A stretch of 64,000 nucleotides of DNA from an uncultured Anaerolineae bacterium (GTDB taxonomy: Bacteria > Chloroflexota > Anaerolineae > Aggregatilineales > Phototrophicaceae): NCBI GenBank assembly GCA_934216615.1, contig CAKQCB010000001.1, forward strand, positions 744,001 through 808,000, written 5' to 3'. A model generated the notes under the pieces. The model saw only the letters and a program-made list of their open reading frames with translations. It did not search any database and was not told the origin of the DNA. The number at the start of each line of letters is the position of its first letter. Position 1 is the stretch's first letter. Shown in pieces: positions 17,655 to 25,278 of the stretch. A program made the translations under genes and the position numbers.

Positions 17655-18665
17655 TTACAGTAAGGCGGTCGTTTCCGGTAACCCAACCATTAGATTAAAA
17701 CATTGTACGGCTTGTCCAGATGCGCCTTTGCGCAGGTTATCTGTCACACTGGTGATGTGAACGAACTGATCGGCGACAGGGGTGATGCTGATCGCACATC
17801 CATTGGTGCGAACAACATGTTTTAATGTCGCTTGCTGGCCTGTCGGAAGCACTTTCACAAACGGTTCACTCTGATAAGTTTCTGCATATAACGCCTGAAC
17901 TTGATCGCTCTGCATTGTGTCGTTCAAATGCACGTAGATGCTCGCCATCAAACCACGATCAACAGGCAAAAGATGCGGGACAAAGATCACGTTGCCCGCT
18001 TCTGGAGCCAACTTTTGAATTTCTTGTTCAATTTCACCGACGTGGCGGTGTACTCTGCCCGGACTATACGGGGAAAAATTGCTATACACTTCCACGAAAT
18101 GCAAGTTGGGTTTAGGCTCACGTCCAGCGCCAGAAACGCCTGACTTGGCATCGACCACAATCGGCTGACCTACCGATAAAGCATGCGTTTTTAGCAGTGG
18201 GTACAAACCGAGTAAGGTCGTTGTTGGGTAACACCCGGGGGAAGCAATCACACGCTGACCCGCAATGTGCGCGCGATTAAATTCCGGTAAACCATAGACA
18301 ACAGGTAAAAGATGAGGGGCGGGATGTTCGTGGTTATACCATTGTTTATAAGATTCAGGGGTGGTTAAGCGTAAGTCAGCAGAGAGGTCAACGACGATTT
18401 TACCCGCGTCAAGCGCTTTCGCGGCGTATGTGGCCGATGCAACATGCGGTAACGCTAGGAAAACCACATCCACAGCATCCAGCGACACTTGATCGTGAGG
18501 TACATACGCTAAGGATGAAAAAGGAATTGACTGACCCGCATACGTCGATGATGTCCCAAAAACAAGCTCGACATGGGGATGCTTGGCTAAAATTTCGACC
18601 AAATCTTGGCCTGCATAGCCAGAAGCTCCAAAAATCCCTACACGATATTTTACACCTGTTGTCAT
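17655..18665 (-). CDS. argC: N-acetyl-gamma-glutamyl-phosphate reductase
   Basis: NADPH-dependent third step of arginine synthesis, 336 residues. The Rossmann start 'VGIFGASGYAGQDLVEIL' is clear. The active-site cysteine lies in 'ASPGCYPTTTLLGLYPL' (Cys near residue 145), followed by 'DAKSGVSGAGREP', and the catalytic His is in 'RVHRHVGEIEQEI'. It is the first structural gene of the arg-car run. Its ribosome-binding site GAGGAGGGG (18668-18676) abuts the U-tract of the attenuator terminator, so transcription into argC is decided immediately upstream. Confidence 0.96.
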   Translation of the reverse strand: MTTGVKYRVGIFGASGYAGQDLVEILAKHPHVELVFGTSSTYAGQSIPFSSLAYVPHDQVSLDAVDVVFLALPHVASATYAAKALDAGKIVVDLSADLRLTTPESYKQWYNHEHPAPHLLPVVYGLPEFNRAHIAGQRVIASPGCYPTTTLLGLYPLLKTHALSVGQPIVVDAKSGVSGAGREPKPNLHFVEVYSNFSPYSPGRVHRHVGEIEQEIQKLAPEAGNVIFVPHLLPVDRGLMASIYVHLNDTMQSDQVQALYAETYQSEPFVKVLPTGQQATLKHVVRTNGCAISITPVADQFVHITSVTDNLRKGASGQAVQCFNLMVGLPETTALL

Positions 18666-18676
18666 ATCCCCTCCTC

Positions 18677-18719
18677 AAAAAAAATCCCCCGACCTCTCCA
18701 CAAAGTAGAGGTCAGGGGA
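18677..18719 (-). terminator. attenuator (intrinsic terminator) in the arg leader
   Basis: On the minus strand a 13-bp stem (18719-18707 with 18697-18685) encloses a 9-base loop and contains a single mismatched pair. It runs into eight uninterrupted T residues (18684-18677). It is located between the leader reading frame and the argC ribosome-binding site. The 5' arm can alternatively pair with an upstream leader segment (see the antiterminator entry), which makes it a conditional terminator rather than a simple end of transcription. Confidence 0.9.
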
Positions 18720-18782
18720 TTGCTCAGCGAATTTTAACGGTGGAAATCACATCGCTAATAGCAAAAATCCCATCATGACCTC
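18708..18782 (-). promoter_or_regulatory. antiterminator pairing in the arg leader
   Basis: Leader bases 18782-18776 (GAGGTCA) are perfectly complementary to 18714-18708 (TGACCTC), the core of the terminator 5' arm. Bases 18771-18766 (GGGATT) are complementary to 18721-18716 (AATCCC). The two helices (7 and 6 bp) stack across a 4-by-1 internal loop, giving a 13-pair antiterminator that uses the same bases as the terminator stem. The upstream half lies inside the leader frame, 12 bases after the last codon of the Arg run, which is the geometry needed for ribosome-controlled switching. Confidence 0.8.
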
Positions 18783-18875
18783 ATTGGTCTGCGGGCGACG
18801 GCTACGACGACGCAAAACTTCCACAAATAGATGCACAGTAAATCCATACTGAATAAAACACTTCAACTCAAACAT
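18747..18875 (-). CDS. arginine leader peptide (attenuation), start codon uncertain
   Basis: The maximal frame is 42 codons (ATG 18875 to TGA 18749-18747). Codons 22-27 read Arg-Arg-Arg-Ser-Arg-Arg (CGT CGT CGT AGC CGT CGC, 18812-18795). It sits directly upstream of the attenuator and antiterminator of the arginine operon, as expected for a ribosome-stalling leader. The best promoter has its -10 one base upstream of the ATG at 18875, so that ATG is probably not transcribed. GTG 18836 or GTG 18824 (29 or 25 codons) are likelier starts, although neither has a clear Shine-Dalgarno sequence. A different-frame 24-codon ORF (ATG 18847 to TGA 18773) with three scattered Arg codons overlaps it and is the alternative. 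Confidence 0.65.
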   Translation of the reverse strand: MFELKCFIQYGFTVHLFVEVLRRRSRRPQTNEVMMGFLLLAM

Positions 18876-18876
18876 G

Positions 18877-18905
18877 ATTTTAGAGAACTTCTTATAACCT
18901 GTCAA
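18877..18905 (-). promoter_or_regulatory. sigma70 promoter of the arg-car operon
   Basis: The minus strand has TTGACA (18905-18900), a 17-base spacer and TAAAAT (18882-18877): a perfect -35 and 5 of 6 in the -10. Transcription should begin near 18870, giving a leader of about 205 bases before argC. A second, weaker -10 (TATAAG, 18896-18891) without a -35 would start slightly upstream. Confidence 0.8.
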
Positions 18906-18965
18906 TTTCAGATTTAAGTCCGATTTTTTCTAATCAGGATTTTGTCAATAGACATATACTTTTCA

Positions 18966-18994
18966 TTGACGCACCGTTGCATCACCTTTAGCAT
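18966..18994 (+). promoter_or_regulatory. promoter of the ABC exporter operon
   Basis: TTGACG (18966-18971), 17 bases, TAGCAT (18989-18994). The transcript start near 19001 gives a leader of about 22 bases with AAGG at 19010-19013 before the ATG. It diverges from the arg promoter with about 60 bases between the two -35 boxes. Confidence 0.5.
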
Positions 18995-19022
18995 GAGCGC
19001 TAATATAATAAGGCGTGACCCT

Positions 19023-19946
19023 ATGATTGAAGTGATACACCTCTCCAAAACTTATGGTGATTTTCTCGCGGTTGACCAAATTTCTTTCAAAGCAAAAAAG
19101 GGGCAGATCGTCGGTCTGTTAGGGCCGAATGGGGCGGGTAAAACCACGACGATGCGTATGCTGACCGGCTTCATTCCGCCGAGCAGTGGCAGCGCTAAAA
19201 TTGCAGGCTTTGATATTTTGGAAGCGTCTTTAGACGCTCGCCGTCACATCGGTTATTTACCCGAACGCACCCCGCTCTATCTAGATATGACTGCCCAAGA
19301 ATATGTCACATTTTGGGCGAAAATGCGCGGGTTGCGTTCGCCTTCAAAAGCAGTCAACAACATCTTGAAACGCGTCCAACTTTATGAGCAGCGACGCGTG
19401 TTGATCCGTAAACTCTCCAAAGGGATGCGCCAGCGATTAGGATTGGCGCAAGCGCTCGTTCATGACCCGTCAGTCATCATTTTGGATGAGCCGACGATTG
19501 GCATTGACCCGAAACAAGTGATTGAGGTTCGAGAAACAATCCGCGAAATTGGACATGATCATACCGTATTGTTCAGCACGCATATCTTAAGTGAGGCGGA
19601 ACAAATCTGTGATCAAATTTTCATCATCAATCACGGCAAAATTGTGGCCGAAGGTTCGCCGGATGCCCTGCGTGAAAAATCCAGCCAGGGCAGTGTGATT
19701 TTTGTCGAAATTCAAGGAAGTGATCAAGAAAAATTGAAGCGCGCTTTCTTAGCCATCCCCACTGTGACTACAGTAGAAGCATCGAATCGTCAATTTCATA
19801 TCCACACCAACTCAGAAAAAGATATTCGCGCTGAAATTTCGGCTGTCATCATGGCGCAACAGGCTTCGATCCTCGAACTACGTCGTGAAGTTTCCAGCCT
19901 CGAAAATATCTTTTTGCAGTTGGTGGAAGGGAACACAACAAAATGA
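19023..19946 (+). CDS. ABC exporter ATP-binding protein, GldA-like
   Basis: A 308-residue ATPase with Walker A GPNGAGKTT (residues 34-42), Q-loop region 'YLPERTPLY', ABC signature 'LSKGMRQRLGLAQAL', Walker B 'VIILDEPTIGIDP' and switch His in 'LFSTHILSEAEQ'. The extra C-terminal domain ('FVEIQGSDQEKLKRAF') is usual in ABC-2-type exporters such as GldA and Nos/CcmA-like proteins. ATG 19023 is chosen over an upstream in-frame ATG at 18942, because the latter precedes the promoter -10 and only 19023 has a spaced AAGG. The stop overlaps the next start (ATGA), so it is coupled to the permease. Energises transport together with the next three genes; cargo unknown. Confidence 0.85.
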   Translation: MIEVIHLSKTYGDFLAVDQISFKAKKGQIVGLLGPNGAGKTTTMRMLTGFIPPSSGSAKIAGFDILEASLDARRHIGYLPERTPLYLDMTAQEYVTFWAKMRGLRSPSKAVNNILKRVQLYEQRRVLIRKLSKGMRQRLGLAQALVHDPSVIILDEPTIGIDPKQVIEVRETIREIGHDHTVLFSTHILSEAEQICDQIFIINHGKIVAEGSPDALREKSSQGSVIFVEIQGSDQEKLKRAFLAIPTVTTVEASNRQFHIHTNSEKDIRAEISAVIMAQQASILELRREVSSLENIFLQLVEGNTTK

Positions 19947-20671
19947 GTCTGTGGTATGTGTTTCAACGTGAAATCCGCCAATATCTCACCACACCCGTCG
20001 CGTATACCATCGCCAGCGCGCTCCTCGTCTTCACGGGGATTTCCTTCATGCGTGAGGTTTATCTTTCGGCGGAAGCAACCACCCCTGTAAACCCTGCCGT
20101 CATTCCGATCATCCTCTCTTTCACGCTGATCTTCTTTGCCCCGCTGATGACCATGCGCTTGATCGCCGAAGAAAAACGTGAAGGCACGCTCGAGCTGCTC
20201 ATGACATCCCCCGTACCAGAGACCAACATTGTCTTAGGTAAATTCTTGGGGGCATGGGGTTATTACACGTTGATCTTGATGATCACCTTCTTATATCAAA
20301 TTGGACTTGGCACCATGACCGCCCAAGATTGGGGGCATGTGATGGCCGCATATATCGGCATTTGGCTATATGGAGGCGCGACCCTCTCGATCGGGTTGGT
20401 GTTTTCAGCCGTCACAGAAAATCAAATCGTCGCGGCCTTTTTAAGCGTGATCACATTGTTTTTATTGTGGCTAGGCGACCAAGCGGGTGATTTCATCGTC
20501 AATATTGATGTAGCGCGGGTTGTTCGTCAGCTTTCACTGCAAGGTCACTTTACAACCTCGTTTGCATCCGGCTTATTTCGCGCTGAAGATGTCGCGTTCT
20601 TTGCAGGCATCATTGTTGTGATGTTATTTATCGCCATCCGCGCGGTAGAAAATCAAAGGTGGCGTTCATGA
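19943..20671 (+). CDS. ABC-2 type permease, GldF-like
   Basis: A 242-residue integral membrane protein with about six hydrophobic helices. The N-terminus 'VFQREIRQYLTTPVAYTIASALLVF' and the motif 'RLIAEEKREGTLELLMTSPVPETNIVLGKFLG' are hallmarks of ABC-2 permeases of the GldF/NosY type, the latter being the coupling segment. It forms the membrane half of the exporter with the preceding ATPase. Both junctions are 4-base ATGA overlaps. In Bacteroidetes the equivalent genes were named for gliding, but homologues occur in many non-gliding bacteria, so motility is not implied. Confidence 0.82.
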   Translation: MSLWYVFQREIRQYLTTPVAYTIASALLVFTGISFMREVYLSAEATTPVNPAVIPIILSFTLIFFAPLMTMRLIAEEKREGTLELLMTSPVPETNIVLGKFLGAWGYYTLILMITFLYQIGLGTMTAQDWGHVMAAYIGIWLYGGATLSIGLVFSAVTENQIVAAFLSVITLFLLWLGDQAGDFIVNIDVARVVRQLSLQGHFTTSFASGLFRAEDVAFFAGIIVVMLFIAIRAVENQRWRS

Positions 20672-22314
20672 CGCGGTCTTCTAAAAACATCGTTATTAAT
20701 CGCACCCAAGTCGCACAAGCTAGCGGGTTGATCGGCGCGATATTCCTGCTTCTCGGCTTGATCGGGTATGTAGGTACAGGCTTCCTCGCCAATTACTTGA
20801 TTGTGATCTTGGTGTTGGGCGTCATAGGTCTAATCTTATGGGCTGTGCTTGCCCCGCGTGATTTTGCCGGTTTCCTCACAGGGCGAACGGTACGTTTTGG
20901 CACGCTCACGCTGTTTTCAACGTTGTTGCTGGTGGGGTGTGTTGTCCTCGTTTACGGGTTGTTACGCAACGCCGCGATCACGCTCGACATGACCGAAACG
21001 CAACGGTTCACGCTCAGCGCTGAGTCCGAACAACTGCTTCAGCGGGTGGTACGCCCGATCCGTTTTACGGGTTTTTATACCTCGGCAAACCTTGATGTCC
21101 GTGAAATTGATGATCAATATTTCCGACTGTATGAGGCCGCGACCAATGGCTTGATCACACGTGAATTTATTGACCCCGAAGAAGCGCCCGCCATCGCCCA
21201 AACCTACGGCGTAAACAACGATGCACAAGTGTTCATCTCCTATCTTAACGAAGATGGGACAACCGATTTCAACTCACTCGCGCGCGTGCCGTTGACGGTC
21301 AATCAAGAACGTGAACTCACCAATGCGATTGCGCGCCTCTTGGTGGCGAACACCATCACCGTCTATTTTGAAATGTCACATGGTGAACGTGATACACTCG
21401 GTGGCACTGCGGATGGTCTCTCAAGCATCAACGCAGGTTTACAAGAAACAGGCTTCATCACGATGCCCCTCGACCTGCAAACATTAGCCTCTAACAATGG
21501 GGATGTTCCTGCTGATGCGGCGGCGATCTTTTTTGTCGGCCCGACAACAGATTTAAGCCAAGCAGAGATCGATATTTTAGACCGTTATCTCAACCGTGGT
21601 GGATCGCTCTTTTTAATGTCCGACCCGCAATTTAACGAGGATCGCTTTCTCGCTCAAAATGGACTATTCAATCAATACTTATGGGATCATTACGGCATCC
21701 GCGCATTGGATACCGCAGTGGTTGACCCCGCAGTTAGCGGGCAAACTGCGCTGGACGTTTACAGCTCAACCGTGTTCATTGATTCAGATATTGGCGCACG
21801 CTTAGACCCTTCAGCCGGAACCGCGACCTTATTCCGCTTGGCTCGCGGTCTTGAAGTGAACCTCGAAAGTGCGCCTGAATCTATCGCCAATGGGCAGGTC
21901 ATCCTCTCGTCTCCACAAAGTTGGGGGGAAACTAACTTTGAACTTTTATCCCGCACGAACACCTATCAAAACGATGTAAATGAGGACTTGCAAGGGCAAC
22001 AAAGTTTAGTCGTTTGGGCATATCATTCAGATACCCAAGCTAAAATCGTCCTAGTGGGCGACAGTGACTTTGTGACCAATGGGCAAGTCACATCTGCAGC
22101 GGGGAATGGCATCCTGTTTACAGACAGCACCACATGGCTGACCAACCTCAGCAACACCATTGGCTTTGCGCCTCAAGGCTTTAGCACATCCCTTCCCTTC
22201 ATTGGCGTACCGCGTCAAACGATAGATATGTTCGCATTTCTATTTGTGATCGTCTTGCCATCTGTCGTTTTCCTAACAGGAGCTTTTATATGGGCAAGAA
22301 GAAGTCGCGCGTAA
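20668..22314 (+). CDS. GldG-like auxiliary protein of the ABC exporter
   Basis: A 548-residue protein with three hydrophobic segments in the first 110 residues, a large extracytoplasmic domain and one C-terminal helix ('FLFVIVLPSVVFLTGAFIWARR'). After the N-terminal helices comes 'LDMTETQRFTLSAESEQLL', the GldG/DUF7088 signature, then an ABC-type-uncharacterised-transport-system domain with 'YFEMSHGERD', 'DAAAIFFVGPTTDLSQAEIDILDRYLNRGGSLFLMSDP' split by short loops, and 'IVLVGDSDFVTNG'. The last two resemble the glutamine-amidotransferase-like fold seen in GldG. Start ATG 20668 overlaps the permease stop. It is probably the third subunit of the exporter. Confidence 0.8.
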   Translation: MTRSSKNIVINRTQVAQASGLIGAIFLLLGLIGYVGTGFLANYLIVILVLGVIGLILWAVLAPRDFAGFLTGRTVRFGTLTLFSTLLLVGCVVLVYGLLRNAAITLDMTETQRFTLSAESEQLLQRVVRPIRFTGFYTSANLDVREIDDQYFRLYEAATNGLITREFIDPEEAPAIAQTYGVNNDAQVFISYLNEDGTTDFNSLARVPLTVNQERELTNAIARLLVANTITVYFEMSHGERDTLGGTADGLSSINAGLQETGFITMPLDLQTLASNNGDVPADAAAIFFVGPTTDLSQAEIDILDRYLNRGGSLFLMSDPQFNEDRFLAQNGLFNQYLWDHYGIRALDTAVVDPAVSGQTALDVYSSTVFIDSDIGARLDPSAGTATLFRLARGLEVNLESAPESIANGQVILSSPQSWGETNFELLSRTNTYQNDVNEDLQGQQSLVVWAYHSDTQAKIVLVGDSDFVTNGQVTSAAGNGILFTDSTTWLTNLSNTIGFAPQGFSTSLPFIGVPRQTIDMFAFLFVIVLPSVVFLTGAFIWARRSRA

Positions 22315-22904
22315 AAAATTATTCCGCGCCCACCCATACCCTTTTAAGGCGCGAATATTTAACTTTTGTCGGCTTGGGTGTTCTCTTCATCGCGCTGTTG
22401 ACGCTGACGGTTCTACAGAATACGCAGATGCAAAACCGTCAAAACGCCGAAGATATTGAAACATTATTAGTGTTTCCTAACCTGACGTTAGAAAACCTGC
22501 AAGCGGTGCGTCTAAATGATATAAGGGAAGGGCGAGAGATTATTCTTGTGAAATACCCTGATAATTCATGGGGACTTCCCAACACAGAATCGGGTCAATA
22601 TGATCCCACATTCGCGCAGAACGTTCCGCGAACGATCATCTTATTGCCCTATCAACGGATCATCGAGAATCCCTCAGAACTTGAGTGGACCAACTATGGG
22701 TTGATTCCGACGCCACTTTTCCAAATCGAGTTTTTTACGCTTGAAGGGGAATCGCACGTGGTGGCGGTGGGGAATCGCGCTCCGTCTAATGCTGTTTATT
22801 ACGCGCTCGTAGATGAACGGGAAGATGTCTATCTGATCGACCGCGCACCTATCGACTATCTGCTGGCGCAGATCATCCGTCCGCCGATCACGCCTTCACC
22901 TTAA
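22290..22904 (+). CDS. DUF4340-like membrane-anchored protein
   Basis: A 204-residue protein with a basic N-terminus, one membrane helix (about residues 24-43) and an extracytoplasmic beta-rich domain. Features such as 'LVFPNLTLENLQAVRLNDIREGREIILVKYPDNSWGLP' split across two strands, and 'LIPTPLFQIEFFTLEGESHVVAVGNRAPSNAVYYALVDE', match the repeating pattern of DUF4340 proteins, which commonly follow gldG-like genes. It overlaps the preceding gene by 25 bases, so it is translated from the same mRNA. The family's function is unknown; it may be a lid or substrate-handling part of the exporter. Confidence 0.65.
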   Translation: MGKKKSRVKNYSAPTHTLLRREYLTFVGLGVLFIALLTLTVLQNTQMQNRQNAEDIETLLVFPNLTLENLQAVRLNDIREGREIILVKYPDNSWGLPNTESGQYDPTFAQNVPRTIILLPYQRIIENPSELEWTNYGLIPTPLFQIEFFTLEGESHVVAVGNRAPSNAVYYALVDEREDVYLIDRAPIDYLLAQIIRPPITPSP

Positions 22905-23003
22905 TTGAGGGGGAATAGAGGCAGTTATCATCCGTCCTCAAAAACAGGATGATCATCACTATTCGACTAAAACGGCACCATTCATAATGGTTATTTAAAC
23001 TGC

Positions 23004-23051
23004 TTGACACGATTTTCATTTTGGGATACTGTTTACATTCTCTATGTAAAC
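23004..23051 (+). promoter_or_regulatory. promoter-like sequence and 8-bp hairpin upstream of the sigma factor gene
   Basis: The 317-base gap 22905-23221 has no gene. TTGACA (23004-23009) is followed at 15 bases by GATACT (23025-23030) or at 17 by TACTGT. Directly after comes a perfect 8-bp hairpin, GTTTACAT (23031-23038) with ATGTAAAC (23044-23051) and a 5-base loop. Any transcript from here would meet the terminator-like hairpin at 23050-23084 after a few tens of bases. An earlier weak stem (ATCATCC/GGATGAT, about 22927-22954) lacks a U-tract. Confidence 0.35.
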
Positions 23052-23084
23052 AGACAGGCGGCGTGCCTAACGCCGTCTGTTTTT
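23050..23084 (+). terminator. terminator-like hairpin upstream of the sigma factor gene
   Basis: ACAGAC (23050-23055) pairs with GTCTGT (23075-23080) and GGCG (23057-23060) with CGCC (23071-23074), leaving one bulged A, followed by T residues to 23084. It may end the ABC exporter transcript or attenuate a short leader RNA. Its first two bases are shared with the preceding hairpin, so the two compete slightly. Confidence 0.6.
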
Positions 23085-23187
23085 GTGAAGCGTAAAACTG
23101 TCTTTGCTGTCTCGTGTAGAACGTACAAAATAGCGGACAGCTCACATTAATATATGGTAACCAATGTGCGCACAGTATTTTCTACTG

Positions 23188-23196
23188 TGTTATAGT
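23188..23196 (+). promoter_or_regulatory. extended -10 promoter of the sigma factor gene
   Basis: TGT followed directly by TATAGT (23191-23196) is an extended -10 element; no good -35 is present. An inverted repeat CAGTA-TTTTC-TACTG lies just upstream (about 23173-23187). Transcription near 23203 would leave a leader under 20 bases. Confidence 0.45.
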
Positions 23197-23221
23197 TTAA
23201 ATGAAACAAATGGTATAAAGC

Positions 23222-24469
23222 ATGCTCAATGTAATGACACGTAAAGAAGAACTCCGCAATCAAATTTTAGAGAAGGCAAAGAAGAAAGGTCGCATTAGTT
23301 ATGATGACCTTCTTGCTATGGTGCCAGAAGCGGAGCGTGATATTTCCATGATTGATGATCTCATGGATGAGTTATTAGAAACAGGCATTGAAATAAGCTC
23401 AAGTAGTGATGTGGATGATGCTATGTTTAACCCCAATTCAAAGTTGTCAGAGCCAGATTTTGAACTTCAAGCATTTGAAGACGATGAAGATTTCACCAAT
23501 TGGTATGTTGATGAAGACTTAACTGGCGACGCGGGCTATCAACAAGCCCTCGATAGTGATGACGTTGTAGGTTTATACCTTAAAGAAGCTGGCCGTGTGC
23601 CGTTATTGACCGCTGAAGAAGAAGTTTCGCTTGCGAAACGCATGGAAGCGGCTGAAAAAGCGCAATACACACTCGACACCGAAGGCGAAATTCTGCCTTT
23701 AGATGATGTCTATACCCTGCGCGATACCCTTTATGATGGGGAAATGGCGCAAGAACATTTAATCCGTGCAAATGCACGTCTGGTCATCAGCGTTGCAAAG
23801 AAATATATTGGCCGTGGTGTCCCCTTCTTAGATTTGATTCAAGAAGGCAATATTGGTTTGATCCGCGCGACAAAGAAGTTTGATTACCGTCGTGGTCACA
23901 AGTTCAGCACCTATGCCACATGGTGGATTCGTCAAGCCGTGAGCCGCGCCGTTGCGGACCAAGGTCGTACCATTCGTGTGCCTGTTCACATGGGCGACCA
24001 ACTGAACCGTATGCGCCGTGTACAAATGCGTTTAACCCAAGAATTAGGCCGTGACCCCTCCATTGATGAGTTGGCCGTTGGCATGGAAACGACACCGGAC
24101 AAGATCGAGAATTTACTTGAAATTGCGCGTCGTCCTGTCAGCCTTGAAACCCCTATTGATGAAGATGGTGATGCGGTTTTTGGTGACTTCGTAGAAGACG
24201 TCAACAGCCCTGCCCCAGCAGAAGAAGTTGCGACGAACTTGCTCCATGAACAACTTAAGTCTTCGCTAGATCGTCTGCCTAGCCGTGAAGCGCAAATTTT
24301 ACGTTTGCGTTATGGGTTGGAAGATGGTCGTGTGTATACGCTTGAAGAAGTTGGGCAAGCCATCGGCGTTACCCGCGAACGTGTTCGCCAATTGGAAGCA
24401 CAAGCATTAAACCGTTTGCGCCAATCTTCAGCTCACGTTATCCTTCGTGACTATTTATACGAAGATTAA
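23222..24469 (+). CDS. sigA: primary RNA polymerase sigma factor (RpoD/SigA)
   Basis: A 415-residue group 1 sigma factor. Region 1.1 is visible in the N-terminus ('[17 protein letters not shown]'), region 1.2 in '[18 protein letters not shown]', region 2 in '[20 protein letters not shown]' and '[20 protein letters not shown]' (contacts to -10 and melting), region 3 in '[14 protein letters not shown]', and region 4 in '[20 protein letters not shown]' with the helix-turn-helix '[18 protein letters not shown]'. Strong match throughout. The acidic stretch between 1.1 and 1.2 is typical. ATG 23222 is used; ATG 23234 is an in-frame alternative. Downstream genes follow within 18 bases. Confidence 0.96.
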   Translation: MLNVMTRKEELRNQILEKAKKKGRISYDDLLAMVPEAERDISMIDDLMDELLETGIEISSSSDVDDAMFNPNSKLSEPDFELQAFEDDEDFTNWYVDEDLTGDAGYQQALDSDDVVGLYLKEAGRVPLLTAEEEVSLAKRMEAAEKAQYTLDTEGEILPLDDVYTLRDTLYDGEMAQEHLIRANARLVISVAKKYIGRGVPFLDLIQEGNIGLIRATKKFDYRRGHKFSTYATWWIRQAVSRAVADQGRTIRVPVHMGDQLNRMRRVQMRLTQELGRDPSIDELAVGMETTPDKIENLLEIARRPVSLETPIDEDGDAVFGDFVEDVNSPAPAEEVATNLLHEQLKSSLDRLPSREAQILRLRYGLEDGRVYTLEEVGQAIGVTRERVRQLEAQALNRLRQSSAHVILRDYLYED

Positions 24470-24486
24470 CCAAGGAGCGTACCAAA

Positions 24487-25272
24487 GTGCAAGAAAGAAG
24501 TTCTCGTGGCCTCATGTTAGGTTCTCTCTTCTTGCTTGCTGTGGGAATGATTCTCCTCCTCAATAATTTTCTATTCATTAGCGGCTTCAACGTGACCACG
24601 TTGTGGCCGCTTTTGTTAGTTGTTTTGGGTGGCATCATTGTTTTACGTGGGGATATTCTCTCTGGCGGAAGTGGTCGAACCTTCGGTGTAACGCGTGGCA
24701 GTGTTGAAACTGCGGTATTAGAGATCAATTCGGGCGCGGTTGATGTCAAAATTCGCCCGCTAAGTCAACCTGGACGCTTAATCGCCGGGCAGTTTGCACC
24801 CAACACACGCCCTCAACTAGCCGTTTCAGAAAACCACGCTCATATCCAAATGGATCGTGCGTCAGCCCCATTACTGGCATTATCAGATTGGGAAATTGGC
24901 GTCGCCCATGACCTGCCATGGTCCATTTACGTCAGCACCCATTTAGGGGAAGTTGACTTTGACCTTAACGGTCTCATCTTGCAAAATAGCTTGATCGCTA
25001 CGGGCATTGGAGATATTCGGGTCATTTGCCCCACAGAAGCGATGGAACCGTTAACCATTCGCTCAACGCTTGGGCGAATCCAGTTCATCACCCCACAGGG
25101 GATTCCTGCGCGCATCCGTGTGAAAGAAGGGCGTTTTTTCAGCGTCAAAGCGGATACAGAACGTTATGAGCAGGTCGAAGATGGGGTCTATATGAGTCGA
25201 AACTTTAACTCAGAACTGCCTGTGGTGGACGTTTATATCACAGGTTCTTTTGGCGATGCTTATATTGCGTAA
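24487..25272 (+). CDS. LiaF-like membrane protein
   Basis: A 261-residue protein that starts at GTG 24487, with AAGGAG about 10 bases upstream. The first 60 residues form two to three hydrophobic helices with the 'FNVTTLWPLLLVVLGGIIVLRGD' pattern of the LiaF/DUF5668 transmembrane domain. The rest is a beta-strand-rich domain ('AVLEINSGAVDVKIRPLS', 'LGEVDFDLNGLILQNSLIAT', 'GDIRVICPT') that looks like the toastrack/adhesin-type repeat sheet seen in LiaF and DUF4097-like proteins. Related proteins act in cell-envelope stress sensing; here that is inference. It sits directly after the sigma factor gene and may share its transcript. Confidence 0.6.
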   Translation: MQERSSRGLMLGSLFLLAVGMILLLNNFLFISGFNVTTLWPLLLVVLGGIIVLRGDILSGGSGRTFGVTRGSVETAVLEINSGAVDVKIRPLSQPGRLIAGQFAPNTRPQLAVSENHAHIQMDRASAPLLALSDWEIGVAHDLPWSIYVSTHLGEVDFDLNGLILQNSLIATGIGDIRVICPTEAMEPLTIRSTLGRIQFITPQGIPARIRVKEGRFFSVKADTERYEQVEDGVYMSRNFNSELPVVDVYITGSFGDAYIA

Positions 25273-25278
25273 TATCTT

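Noticed and set aside
18773..18847. 24-codon frame in the arg leader, in another frame than the Arg run
   Set aside because: Kept only as an alternative: its Arg codons are scattered and it ends inside the antiterminator segment, which fits attenuation less well.
18942..19022. N-terminal extension of the GldA-like ATPase
   Set aside because: The extra 27 codons precede the promoter -10 and lack a ribosome-binding site; the ABC domain begins at 19023.
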